Shown: piece by piece, positions 50,989-58,597 of the stretch
How positions within the stretch are numbered: position 1 is the first letter of the stretch
How the letters are laid out: every line of letters starts with the position of its first letter
DNA from: Sungkyunkwania multivorans
GTDB lineage: Bacteria > Bacteroidota > Bacteroidia > Flavobacteriales > Flavobacteriaceae
DNA: 64,000 nucleotides
Direction: 5' to 3'
Assembly (NCBI RefSeq): GCF_042675645.1
Contig: NZ_JBHTJH010000001.1
Coordinates: forward strand, 124,001 to 188,000
The notes under the pieces: model-generated
The model's input: the letters and a program-made list of their open reading frames with translations, nothing else
Databases searched by the model: none
Told to the model about the DNA's origin: nothing
Made by a program: the position numbers and the translations under genes

Positions 50989-51543
50989 ATGAAGAGAATT
51001 CTATTTTCCCTAACTATTCTGATAGCAGCATCAAGTTGTTCAAAGGAGGAAGAAAATCCTTTTCTGATTTCCAAAGGAACAATCGGTAAGCTTACGAAAG
51101 ATACAACCGTAGCAGAACTAGATGCTATCTTTGCCAATGACTCGTTGGTAAAACGCATTGGCGAAGGTGATTATGCCCAAGCTGGGAGCGACATGTACAT
51201 CGTTTACGAGAAAGGTGGGAAAAGACTCTTTAGCCTTGTCCCAAAGGAACAACACGACCCCGATGAAACCATAGCTGACATACAGATCTTCGATGGTCGT
51301 TTTACTTCGGTAAAAGGCATTGGTCTAAAAAGTACATTTAAGGATATCACGGAAAATCATAAGATCGATAAGATCGAGAATACGTTGCGGAATGTGGTGA
51401 TATTCGTCAACGAGTTGGATGCCTATTTTACCATCGACAAAAAGGAACTTCCTGCAGACCTTAGGTATGATAGCACTGTAAAGATCGAGGCGACGCAAAT
51501 ACCTGACGATGCTGAGATAAAATTCTTTATGATCAGCTGGTAA
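50989..51543 (+). CDS. Lipoprotein of unknown function
   Basis: A 184-residue protein. The ATG at 50989 begins a lipoprotein signal, MKRILFSLTILIAASSCSKE, with Cys17. The open frame goes on upstream through the tandem repeat, giving a spurious FGFWFLV-type repeat, so this start is preferred. The mature part is a small beta-rich domain (LTKDTTVAELDAIFANDSLV, then GDYAQAGSDMYIVYEKGGKR) without a known motif. It follows the heptamer repeat and is 1 base in front of the cupin gene, so both may share a transcript whose level could vary with repeat number. Confidence 0.65.
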   Translation: MKRILFSLTILIAASSCSKEEENPFLISKGTIGKLTKDTTVAELDAIFANDSLVKRIGEGDYAQAGSDMYIVYEKGGKRLFSLVPKEQHDPDETIADIQIFDGRFTSVKGIGLKSTFKDITENHKIDKIENTLRNVVIFVNELDAYFTIDKKELPADLRYDSTVKIEATQIPDDAEIKFFMISW

Positions 51544-51544
51544 T

Positions 51545-51916
51545 ATGAAAAAAAAGAAATATAGTATTCAACGTTCACCTTTTGTTGTTCCTACCGATCA
51601 TGGCAAACTTATCGAGGAACACTTTGGAAGGGCCTCGGATGGAAATGAAGACATTAGTATCGCCCACATGGTTGCGCCTCCAGGTTGGAGCGAACCCTTT
51701 CAAACACCAAGCTTTGACGAATACACCTATATCATCAAAGGGAAAAAACAATTCATTATCGAGGGGGAAATCATTGTTTTGGAAACTGGGCAATCAATTC
51801 GAATTGAAAAGAACACTAGAGTCCAATACTCCAATCCTTTTGACGCAGCATGCGAATACCTCGCAATCTGCTTGCCGGCCTTCTCTATCGAAACAGTGAA
51901 CAGAGAGGACGCGTAG
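51545..51916 (+). CDS. Small cupin protein
   Basis: A 123-residue single cupin barrel. The core reads MVAPPGWSEPFQTPSFDEYTYIIKGKKQFII then GEIIVLETGQSIRIEKNT. The usual first metal-binding His pair is replaced by other residues (PGWSEPFQT), so metal binding is doubtful; Glu in DEYTYII is kept. It could bind a small ligand without catalysis. It starts 1 base behind the lipoprotein gene. Confidence 0.75.
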   Translation: MKKKKYSIQRSPFVVPTDHGKLIEEHFGRASDGNEDISIAHMVAPPGWSEPFQTPSFDEYTYIIKGKKQFIIEGEIIVLETGQSIRIEKNTRVQYSNPFDAACEYLAICLPAFSIETVNREDA

Positions 51917-51989
51917 CTCACTCCCAAAAAAAATTGGGCAATAGCGCAACGGTTCCAAACTTTCTTCATCTAGGAAAAAACGACCGAAC

Positions 51990-52403
51990 ATGAAAAACTC
52001 ACTTTTAGCAATTAGTCTGCTTATCTCAGCGCTTTTAAGCTATAGCTGTTCTGATGATGATAACGCTCAAGAATTGGTCTCAAAATGGAAGTTAACGGAA
52101 CAGCTGGCCGATCCTGGTGATGGAAGCGGGGAGTTCGAGCCCGTATCGATCGATAGAACCTTAAGCTTTTATGCCGATGGTACCGTCACCTCCGACGGGG
52201 ATCTCTGTGTACTTTTTCTTACCAACGAAAATTCGTCCTCTGGCACCTACACGAGCGAACATATTTTACCTGCCAATTGTGTTTCTTCAGATTATAGGAT
52301 CGTTTATGAAATAGAAAATGATGAGCTGCTGCTCTATTTTCCTTGTTTCGAACCTTGTGTGCAGAAATATCGAAGAATACCATCGACACTGATAGCTCTG
52401 TAA
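51990..52403 (+). CDS. Lipocalin-like lipoprotein
   Basis: A 137-residue protein with a lipoprotein signal (Cys20 in LLSYSCSDDD). The mature part begins LVSKWKLTEQLADPGDGSGE and goes on LSFYADGTVTSDGDLC, the layout of lipocalin-like domains common as small lipoproteins in Bacteroidetes. Four Cys (SDGDLCVLF, PANCVSS, FPCFEPCVQ) may form disulfides. Function unknown. Confidence 0.7.
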   Translation: MKNSLLAISLLISALLSYSCSDDDNAQELVSKWKLTEQLADPGDGSGEFEPVSIDRTLSFYADGTVTSDGDLCVLFLTNENSSSGTYTSEHILPANCVSSDYRIVYEIENDELLLYFPCFEPCVQKYRRIPSTLIAL

Positions 52404-52503
52404 TTTCGACCACTAAAAAGTTACATGATTCAGTAGACCCAATTGTTGAGATCTATTAACTTGCGCTGCATCAAAGAATCACAAGCTATTTTCTTTACAA
52501 AGC

Positions 52504-53331
52504 ATGAAGTTATTCGCCAAAGTCATTGGTCTCTACTACAACCTACTAAGCGTTTTCAATTTAAACGCTGCCACGCATAAGGCATTTATCTTATTCTGCT
52601 CTCCGAGAAAAGGTGCCATTACCGATGAGCAGAGGCAATTTTTAGATACTTCAGAAAAGCATGTCTTGTTCTTTGAAGAGATTCCTATCACCGCCTATAT
52701 TTGGAAAGGACATAAGACGACCATTCTTTTCGCTCATGGTTGGGAAAGTAACGCAGGGCGTTGGGAACCTTACATCCTTAAATTGAAAGATATAGGTCAT
52801 ACCATCATCGCCATCGATGCACCAAAACATGGAAATTCGGGAGGTGCCCTGTTCGATCTACCGCTGTATGTTGAATTTCTTAACGTGGCCTGCAAAGAAT
52901 TTCAACCAGAAGTCCTAGTGGGACATTCTATGGGTGCAACCTCAATTGCCTATCTTCATTATAAATATCCTGTTCGCTCCTTAAAAAAAATGGTCCTTCT
53001 TGCTCCACCAGCCTATCTAAGTAGAATTATGGCCGACTACCAAAAGCTACTGGGTTATAACAACAATATCATGGCTTCTTTAGAAGATCTATGTGAGGAA
53101 AAGTTTGGGATGCGCTTCGATGAATTTTCTATTCCCAAGTACGCAAAGGCCTTTGAAGAGCTAAAGTCGCTCATCATACACGACAGATTCGATGATATCA
53201 CCCCTTTTGCAGAAGGTAAAGCCATCGCCTCCAACCTAAAGGGTTCGAAATTCATCGCTACCGAAGGTTTAGGACATTCGTTGCCGTCGGAAAAAGTGTA
53301 TAGCGAAGTTTTTGATTTTATTGCGTCTTGA
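52504..53331 (+). CDS. Alpha/beta hydrolase
   Basis: A 275-residue alpha/beta hydrolase. The oxyanion strand is TTILFAHGWESNAGRWEPY, the nucleophile elbow VGHSMGATS with Ser142, and the catalytic His is His258 in GLGHSLPSE; the acid is probably the Asp of IHDRFDDITP near 240. Residues 1-55 form an extra helical N-terminus not seen in minimal members. Likely an esterase or thioesterase in the cytoplasm; substrate unknown. Single gene, with about 80 bases before the next. Confidence 0.85.
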   Translation: MKLFAKVIGLYYNLLSVFNLNAATHKAFILFCSPRKGAITDEQRQFLDTSEKHVLFFEEIPITAYIWKGHKTTILFAHGWESNAGRWEPYILKLKDIGHTIIAIDAPKHGNSGGALFDLPLYVEFLNVACKEFQPEVLVGHSMGATSIAYLHYKYPVRSLKKMVLLAPPAYLSRIMADYQKLLGYNNNIMASLEDLCEEKFGMRFDEFSIPKYAKAFEELKSLIIHDRFDDITPFAEGKAIASNLKGSKFIATEGLGHSLPSEKVYSEVFDFIAS

Positions 53332-53412
53332 TTGGATCGTATATCTGATCAATTAATTAATTTTACCGCACCGTTTTCTTTTATTATTCGGACATCATAG
53401 CAAGAACAAATA

Positions 53413-54348
53413 ATGAAGCAGATCACCAATACCATATTAATGGTTCGCCCTGTAGGTTTTAGGGCAAATGAGCAAACCGCGGTCAATAACTACTATCAGA
53501 AGGAGTTAGAAGATATTCTGCCGAAAACCGTGAATGCTCGTGCCCAGAAGGAGTTTGATGAATTCGTAGAAAAACTGCGGGCAGTAGGTGTCAATGTGAT
53601 CGTCATTGAAGACACGGAAAAACCGGATACGCCAGACAGTATCTTTCCTAATAACTGGATATCGTTTCACGAGAATGGTGACATTGGACTTTATCCCATG
53701 TTTGCTGAAAATCGTCGCGCTGAACGTCGCGAAGATATTCTGTTCCTTTTGGAAAATCAAAACTTTGAAATTAAGAATATCATCGACTACACCTCCGCCG
53801 AAGATGAAGGTTTTTTTCTTGAGGGTACTGGGAGCTTACTATTGGATCGTGTAAATCGAAAAGCATACTGTGCGCTCTCACCACGGGCTGATGAAGAATT
53901 GGTCATTGAATTTTGTGAGGATTTCGAATATACACCAGTCATTTTCACGGCGAATCAAACCGTAGATGGCGGACGAAAGGCAATCTATCACACCAATGTG
54001 ATGATGGCACTAGGTGAGCATTTAGCGATCATTTGTTTGGAGTGCATCGATGACAAGAAAGAACGTAAGAACGTTATCGCACATCTCAAAGAGGATGGAA
54101 AAGAGATCATTGCCATTACCGAAGAGCAGGTAAGTAAATTTGCAGGGAATATGTTGCAGGTGGAAGGTGCGAACGGTAAAAAGTATCTGGTGATGAGTGC
54201 TGCCGCACATCAAAGCTTGACAGCGTCACAGATCAGCGCGATAGAAAAGCACTCCACCATCCTTTCCAGTTCTTTGGATACGATCGAGACCTGTGGCGGT
54301 GGTAGTGCACGATGCATGATGGCAGAGGTTTTTCTGCCGAAGAAATAA
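53413..54348 (+). CDS. ctlX: Citrulline utilisation hydrolase CtlX (amidinotransferase fold)
   Basis: A 311-residue protein of the arginine deiminase/amidinotransferase superfamily. Marks are ILMVRPVGFRANEQTAVNNYY, DSIFPNNWISFHENGDIGLYPMFAENRR, EGTGSLLLDRVNRKAY and the C-terminal TCGGGSARCMMAEVF with the catalytic Cys in TCGGGSARC. Length and sequence match CtlX, implicated in citrulline or arginine breakdown. A possible other role is dimethylarginine hydrolysis. The Rrf2 gene follows after 16 bases, so they may be read together. Confidence 0.85.
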   Translation: MKQITNTILMVRPVGFRANEQTAVNNYYQKELEDILPKTVNARAQKEFDEFVEKLRAVGVNVIVIEDTEKPDTPDSIFPNNWISFHENGDIGLYPMFAENRRAERREDILFLLENQNFEIKNIIDYTSAEDEGFFLEGTGSLLLDRVNRKAYCALSPRADEELVIEFCEDFEYTPVIFTANQTVDGGRKAIYHTNVMMALGEHLAIICLECIDDKKERKNVIAHLKEDGKEIIAITEEQVSKFAGNMLQVEGANGKKYLVMSAAAHQSLTASQISAIEKHSTILSSSLDTIETCGGGSARCMMAEVFLPKK

Positions 54349-54364
54349 TTCCTAATTTAGTAAG

Positions 54365-54778
54365 ATGCTTTCTAAAAAGACAAAATATGGCCTCAAGGCC
54401 TTAACCTATCTGGCCAAAAAAAAGGATAGGTCCCCCGTTTTGATCTCTGAGATCGCTGAAAAAGAACATATTTCTAAAAAATTCCTTGAAACGATCCTAC
54501 TACAACTGCGCAAGGCCGGTTTTCTTGGTTCTAAAATGGGGAAAGGTGGGGGCTACTATCTACTTAAAAAACCAGAAGACATCACAATGGCCTCCTTGAT
54601 CCGTGTCTTAGAAGGCCCAATTGCCATGCTTCCCTGTGTAAGTCTTAATTTTTATGAGCGTTGCGACGATTGTCCAGACGAACATGCCTGTAGTTTGCAC
54701 TCGTTGATGATAGAGGTCAGAGACAATACTCTTAAAGTGTTGGAAAACAGAACGTTGAAAGACTTAACGGCCGAATAA
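54365..54778 (+). CDS. Rrf2-family transcriptional regulator
   Basis: A 137-residue Rrf2 regulator. The winged helix reads KYGLKALTYLAKKKDRSPVL then ISEIAEKEHISKKFLETILLQL and the wing GFLGSKMGKGGGYYLLKKP. Four Cys at 91, 100, 103 and 109 could hold an iron-sulfur cluster or sense redox. The next operon holds cysH, so the regulator probably controls assimilatory sulfate reduction; a matching inverted repeat stands at 54794-54816. Confidence 0.88.
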   Translation: MLSKKTKYGLKALTYLAKKKDRSPVLISEIAEKEHISKKFLETILLQLRKAGFLGSKMGKGGGYYLLKKPEDITMASLIRVLEGPIAMLPCVSLNFYERCDDCPDEHACSLHSLMIEVRDNTLKVLENRTLKDLTAE

Positions 54779-54793
54779 AAAAATTTGCTTTAA

Positions 54794-54816
54794 TAATCTA
54801 CTTATTCAATAGATTA
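54794..54816. promoter_or_regulatory. Candidate Rrf2 operator
   Basis: TAATCTA at 54794-54800 faces TAGATTA at 54810-54816 around a 9-base centre, with one further inner pair. It lies 14 bases in front of the TATATTTG element, over the expected minus-33 region, between the Rrf2 gene and the DUF2061-cysH operon. Confidence 0.5.
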
Positions 54817-54830
54817 ATAGTATATTTGCC

Positions 54831-54838
54831 TGTGATCT
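54831..54838 (+). promoter_or_regulatory. Minus-7 promoter element of the DUF2061-cysH operon
   Basis: TATATTTG matches TAnnTTTG exactly, 20 bases in front of the ATG at 54859. Confidence 0.5.
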
Positions 54839-54858
54839 TATAAAATCGTAATCTCAAA

Positions 54859-55101
54859 ATGATCCTCGACCTCATAAGAAAGCATAAAGACCAGAAAGTA
54901 TCAGAAAGCCAAAAGATCTCATTGTTGAAGACCATCTCATGGCGTATCATAGGTACTCTGGACACCATGTTGATCTCTTGGCTATTGACCGGTGATTTTA
55001 CGATTGCATCTGGAATTGCCGGTGTGGAAGTGGTTTCTAAAATGGTCTTATACTATTTCCATGAAAGAGCTTGGGCGATGCGAAATATGAACAAAAAATA
55101 A
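54859..55101 (+). CDS. DUF2061 small membrane protein
   Basis: An 80-residue protein matching DUF2061: SLLKTISWRIIGTLDTMLISW then GIAGVEVVSKMVLYYFHERAW. Two membrane helices at about 28-45 and 48-65. Such genes lie beside sulfate assimilation genes in Bacteroidetes and may form part of sulfate or sulfite transport, but function is not known. The frame of cysH opens 11 bases behind its stop. Confidence 0.82.
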   Translation: MILDLIRKHKDQKVSESQKISLLKTISWRIIGTLDTMLISWLLTGDFTIASGIAGVEVVSKMVLYYFHERAWAMRNMNKK

Positions 55102-55112
55102 ACTTTGACAGT

Positions 55113-55745
55113 ATGAATATCAATATTGAAGAAATAAACGATCAACTTAAAGCAAAGAGCCCTGAAGAAATTATAAGATGGGCGCTTTCGATAGCTCAGC
55201 GTCCTGTGGTGACCACAAATTTTCGTCCTTACGAGGCCGCCATACTTCATGCGACCACTAGTGTCAAAGAGAATATTGTCGTGATCTGGTGTGATACCGG
55301 ATATAACACACCAAACACTTACAAGCATGCAGAACAGTTGATCGAGCAACTTGACCTTAACATCGATCTTTTTGTTCCGAAGCAAACCACGGCACACAGA
55401 GATACAGTCATGGGAATCCCGCATATCGATGACCCTATTCACAAAGAGTTTACCTATCAAGTAAAACTGGAGCCTTTTGGCAGGGCAATGGCCAAACACC
55501 AACCAGACGTTTGGTTTACCAATCTAAGAAAGGGACAAACCGCTTTGAGGAATAGCTTGGATATCTTATCCGTTGGAAATGACGGTGTGTTGAAGGTGAG
55601 TCCATTTTATTATTGGAGCGACACCGAACTCGATACGTACCTTTCCGCACATGATTTAAGCAATGAGTTTAAATACTTTGACCCTACAAAGGCATTGGAC
55701 AATCGGGAATGTGGATTGCATGTTGCCTTTTCTGAAAACAGTTGA
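55113..55745 (+). CDS. cysH: Phosphoadenosine phosphosulfate reductase CysH
   Basis: A 210-residue member of the PAPS/APS reductase family, from the ATG at 55113 (MNINIEEINDQLKAKSPEEI). It has VVIWCDTGYNTPNTYKHAE, the middle LRKGQTALRNSLDILS, and the catalytic Cys in NRECGLHVAF near the end. The CC and CxxC pairs that hold the [4Fe-4S] cluster of APS reductases are absent, so PAPS should be the substrate, with thioredoxin as reductant. cysD, cysN, cysC and sulfite reductase do not follow; a strong terminator does. Confidence 0.9.
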   Translation: MNINIEEINDQLKAKSPEEIIRWALSIAQRPVVTTNFRPYEAAILHATTSVKENIVVIWCDTGYNTPNTYKHAEQLIEQLDLNIDLFVPKQTTAHRDTVMGIPHIDDPIHKEFTYQVKLEPFGRAMAKHQPDVWFTNLRKGQTALRNSLDILSVGNDGVLKVSPFYYWSDTELDTYLSAHDLSNEFKYFDPTKALDNRECGLHVAFSENS

Positions 55746-55843
55746 AAGTATTAGGGGAGATCGTGATGATCTTATACCAATGACCGACCGCCAACACCTA
55801 GCTCCAGCTCCCCGAGCGTTGGTTCAGTGCGAAATGAATGAAT

Positions 55844-55879
55844 GAACACCGTTAATGACCGAACGGTGTTCTTTTTTTT
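55844..55879 (+). terminator. Factor-independent terminator of cysH
   Basis: A 10-bp perfect stem (GAACACCGTT/AACGGTGTTC), loop AATGACCG, and eight T. The T-run overlaps the stop codon of the convergent lipoprotein gene by two bases. Confidence 0.9.
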
Positions 55880-56498
55880 AGTACATCACGATCTTATCAA
55901 AGATATAACCTCCTTTTTCGGCTCCCCAGACCTGATTGCCCTCTTTATCGAACCCGCGATCCCAGGAAATAAGTTTTTGATCATCGATGACAACCTGAGA
56001 AGTTGCATAGGCAGCTCCGAGCAGACTGCTCTCACATGTTTTATCTCCCGTGCTTCCTTTGAAAGAGCCATCATCTTGCTTCACAAGCCTTAACTCGCAA
56101 CCCTCTCTTTCTTTAAGATCATCTAGCCTAAGGTCGTCAAAGGCTTCGGGAGTTTTCCATTTTCCTACCCATAGGGTATCGTTTGGCAAGACATAGCTAT
56201 GGCTCGATAGCGTATTTTGGTCCACTCGCCTAAGTTCGAATATACGCTGGCGATAAGGCCGATCGGGCAAGGTGTGCAAGGCTTGTTCCACATATAGAAA
56301 ATGTCCTCTATCTTCCCATATCGGATACATATGTAGTGATATATAATAATATGCAGAATCTTTTGCCGCCTGTTGCTCCGAACTGAATGAACCTTGCATC
56401 ATCATAAACAGCTCATCGAGCTCGGCATCTGTTTTCGAGCTTGTTCTGCAGCCAACCATTAATGCAAAGGTGGTAAACATCAGGGCAATTTTTTTCAT
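55878..56498 (-). CDS. CpcT/CpeT-like lipoprotein
   Basis: A 206-residue protein with a lipoprotein signal (Cys17 in LMVGCRTS). The mature part follows the CpcT/CpeT phycobiliprotein lyase family: MMQGSFSSEQQAAKDSAYYY, then ISLHMYPIWEDRGHFLYVEQA, then PYRQRIFELRR and the later CELRLVKQDDGSFKGST. Cyanobacterial members attach bilin to phycobiliprotein. This organism has none visible, so it likely binds another hydrophobic ligand at the outer membrane. Fold call fairly sure, role unknown. Confidence 0.8.
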   Translation of the reverse strand: MKKIALMFTTFALMVGCRTSSKTDAELDELFMMMQGSFSSEQQAAKDSAYYYISLHMYPIWEDRGHFLYVEQALHTLPDRPYRQRIFELRRVDQNTLSSHSYVLPNDTLWVGKWKTPEAFDDLRLDDLKEREGCELRLVKQDDGSFKGSTGDKTCESSLLGAAYATSQVVIDDQKLISWDRGFDKEGNQVWGAEKGGYIFDKIVMY

Positions 56499-56539
56499 GT
56501 AAAACGATTGATGATTTCAATATAAAGTTAAGCGATTAT

Positions 56540-57964
56540 CTATGCTTTTGCAATGTTCCTTATCATCCCCCCAAAAATAAAATAATGGAATGGTACCATG
56601 GCGTACCAGTAGATCCTTCCCCATAATCCACGAGGTCTAAACGTGGCTGTCTGATGCAAGACACCATACTCGTCAATATCAAATTCTAACCAAGCTTCAC
56701 CAGGAACTTTCATCTCGGCAAACAACAATATTCTTTTTTCTTCTCTATCGGCCATCAATACACGCCAAAAATCCAGTGCATCCCCAGGAAAGATCTTGTC
56801 TGGATGTGTACGTCCACGACGCAAACCGACACCTCCGAACAATTTATCTAAAAGTCCTCTTACCTTCCACATCCAGTTTCCATAATACCAGCCCTTATCA
56901 CCGCCTATACTCCAAATGCGTGCCAATGCCTTATCCGGATCTTGCAATTTTATCTTCTTCTTGTCGTGCAAGCATCCATATTTTGGAACTTGGATATATT
57001 TGCTTAGATCTTTTTTAAAACGTCCACTGACCATGCTATCTTTCCAACTACTGACCACCATATTTTGCTCGATCTTTGAAAAGGCCATTTCAATGGCCTC
57101 GACATAGGTGTGTGGTTTAATATCCAAGATATGCTGAAGTCGATTGTCTTTGGCAACAACTTCCATTTTCATACTATCTACCAAATTAATAGCCAGCTTG
57201 TAGGAGGTGGATGTTACAAAGTATAACCAATAGGAAGAAAGTCTAGGAGTCATCACAGGAACGGTAAAGATCCAATTACGGAAACCTCTGGTTTTAGCAT
57301 AGAGATGAAGCATCTGTTTATAAGTGAGAACATTGGGACCACCAATATCAAAAGAGTCATTATAACATTTCTCATTGCCAAGAACTCCTGTCAAAAAAGT
57401 AATGACATCCCTGATCGCAATGGGTTGTGTTTTTGTCAGCACCCACTTTGGGGTGATCATTACTGGAAGTTTTTCGCAGAGGTCTCGGATGATCTCAAAG
57501 GAAGAACTTCCAGAACCAACAATGATTCCAGCCCTAAGGACCGTGAGATCAAAATCTCCTTCATAGAGGATCTCTTCTACCCGCTTTCTCGAAGATAAAT
57601 GTTTTGAAAGGTTTTCATCATTGACGATACCACTTAGGTAAATGACCTGTTGGACATTCGTCGGAACCATATAGGCATTGAAGTTTCGTGCCGATCTTGC
57701 TTCCTTTTCATCAAAATCGGTGGTGGAAGCCGTCATCGAATGTATCAGATAATAGGCCGCATCGATATCTTTTGGAATCAGGTCGGGTGTCACCTCTTTA
57801 AGAAAATCAACCTCAACTACTTCTACCTTTGCCCTGGTTTCCTTATCAATAGACAAACGTTCTTCATCACGCACTGCGCAAACTACTTCATGTCCCATTT
57901 CTAACAGTTGAGGCAGTAGACGCATTCCTATATAACCATTGGCGCCAGTGAGTAATATTTTCAT
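56540..57964 (-). CDS. SDR-family NAD(P)-binding protein with DUF2867 C-terminus
   Basis: A 474-residue protein from the ATG at 57964. The N-terminal 300 residues are an atypical short-chain dehydrogenase: MKILLTGANGYIGMRLLPQL with the GxxGxxG motif, then YYLIHSMTASTTDFDEKEAR and QVIYLSGIVNDENLSKHLSS (the YLSG of NmrA-like SDRs). The C-terminal 150 residues belong to DUF2867 (WKVRGLLDKLFGGVGLRRGR, LLFAEMKVPGEAWLEFDI, then FRPRGLWGRIYWYAMVPFHY). Such two-domain proteins are common in Bacteroidetes; substrate unknown. No membrane helix. Confidence 0.82.
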   Translation of the reverse strand: MKILLTGANGYIGMRLLPQLLEMGHEVVCAVRDEERLSIDKETRAKVEVVEVDFLKEVTPDLIPKDIDAAYYLIHSMTASTTDFDEKEARSARNFNAYMVPTNVQQVIYLSGIVNDENLSKHLSSRKRVEEILYEGDFDLTVLRAGIIVGSGSSSFEIIRDLCEKLPVMITPKWVLTKTQPIAIRDVITFLTGVLGNEKCYNDSFDIGGPNVLTYKQMLHLYAKTRGFRNWIFTVPVMTPRLSSYWLYFVTSTSYKLAINLVDSMKMEVVAKDNRLQHILDIKPHTYVEAIEMAFSKIEQNMVVSSWKDSMVSGRFKKDLSKYIQVPKYGCLHDKKKIKLQDPDKALARIWSIGGDKGWYYGNWMWKVRGLLDKLFGGVGLRRGRTHPDKIFPGDALDFWRVLMADREEKRILLFAEMKVPGEAWLEFDIDEYGVLHQTATFRPRGLWGRIYWYAMVPFHYFIFGGMIRNIAKA

Positions 57965-57999
57965 CAAGAGGTACTTTTAACTTAAAATATAAAGAATTG

Positions 58000-58425
58000 C
58001 TATAAATCGTCTACCTGCATTGGTGCATTTTCGGCTTGAAAGGCCAACAATTTCTTAAAGAAACTATGGACATTCTTTTCTTTGGCCTCTACCTTTATGA
58101 AGTAATGGTCCCTGTAGATGGAATATTCCTCGGCTCTTCCCTTGTACAGTCTTAATTTGTAAAATGGGATGACCAGTGCATAGCTCTCCAGCAAAGACCT
58201 GAAGCCCACAATGATGCCCTTTGGTCGAATCTCCACATTGCAATAATTTCGATTATTATCCAGGATGAGTAGATTATTTATTTCCACACTCGTGCTGGTG
58301 ATCACCAATCTTGGGGATCCTATGCCGCCCATTTTTATGCGTTCAAAAAATGGAATGGTCGGACCTAATTCGGCATCGATCCTTCTTTTGATATCAGGAT
58401 TGTTGTAAGAAACGTTGAGTAGCAT
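58000..58425 (-). CDS. Conserved hypothetical protein
   Basis: A 141-residue soluble protein, no signal peptide. Beta-rich middle (LVITSTSVEINNLLILDNNRNY, in part) with KGIIVGFRSLLESYALVIPF and the end FFKKLLAFQAENAPMQVDDL. The pattern suggests a PH-like or similar small beta domain. No family recognised. It precedes the SDR gene by 35 bases on the same strand and is divergent from argS. Confidence 0.55.
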   Translation of the reverse strand: MLLNVSYNNPDIKRRIDAELGPTIPFFERIKMGGIGSPRLVITSTSVEINNLLILDNNRNYCNVEIRPKGIIVGFRSLLESYALVIPFYKLRLYKGRAEEYSIYRDHYFIKVEAKEKNVHSFFKKLLAFQAENAPMQVDDL

Positions 58426-58535
58426 TTTTTCCTTTAAAGATACTGAATTCCATTGCAGTTTGTAACAGTAATTGGCATTAATTAACGGCTTTTAAGAAAC
58501 TGATAACAGTCCCTAAAACTGAGTGTGAAAAAAAC

Positions 58536-58543
58536 TATCTTTG
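58536..58543 (+). promoter_or_regulatory. Minus-7 promoter element of argS
   Basis: TATCTTTG matches TAnnTTTG exactly, 54 bases in front of the ATG at 58598. It also shows that in-frame codons near 58541 are not the start. Confidence 0.5.
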
Positions 58544-58597
58544 CACCCTCGCCCGAACGTCCATTTGGGATGGAAGGGCTTAAAATTTAAGCATCCG

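Noticed and set aside
55746..55843. Remnant of cysD behind cysH
   Set aside because: The 98 bases do not translate to any CysD-like start in any frame that I can see.
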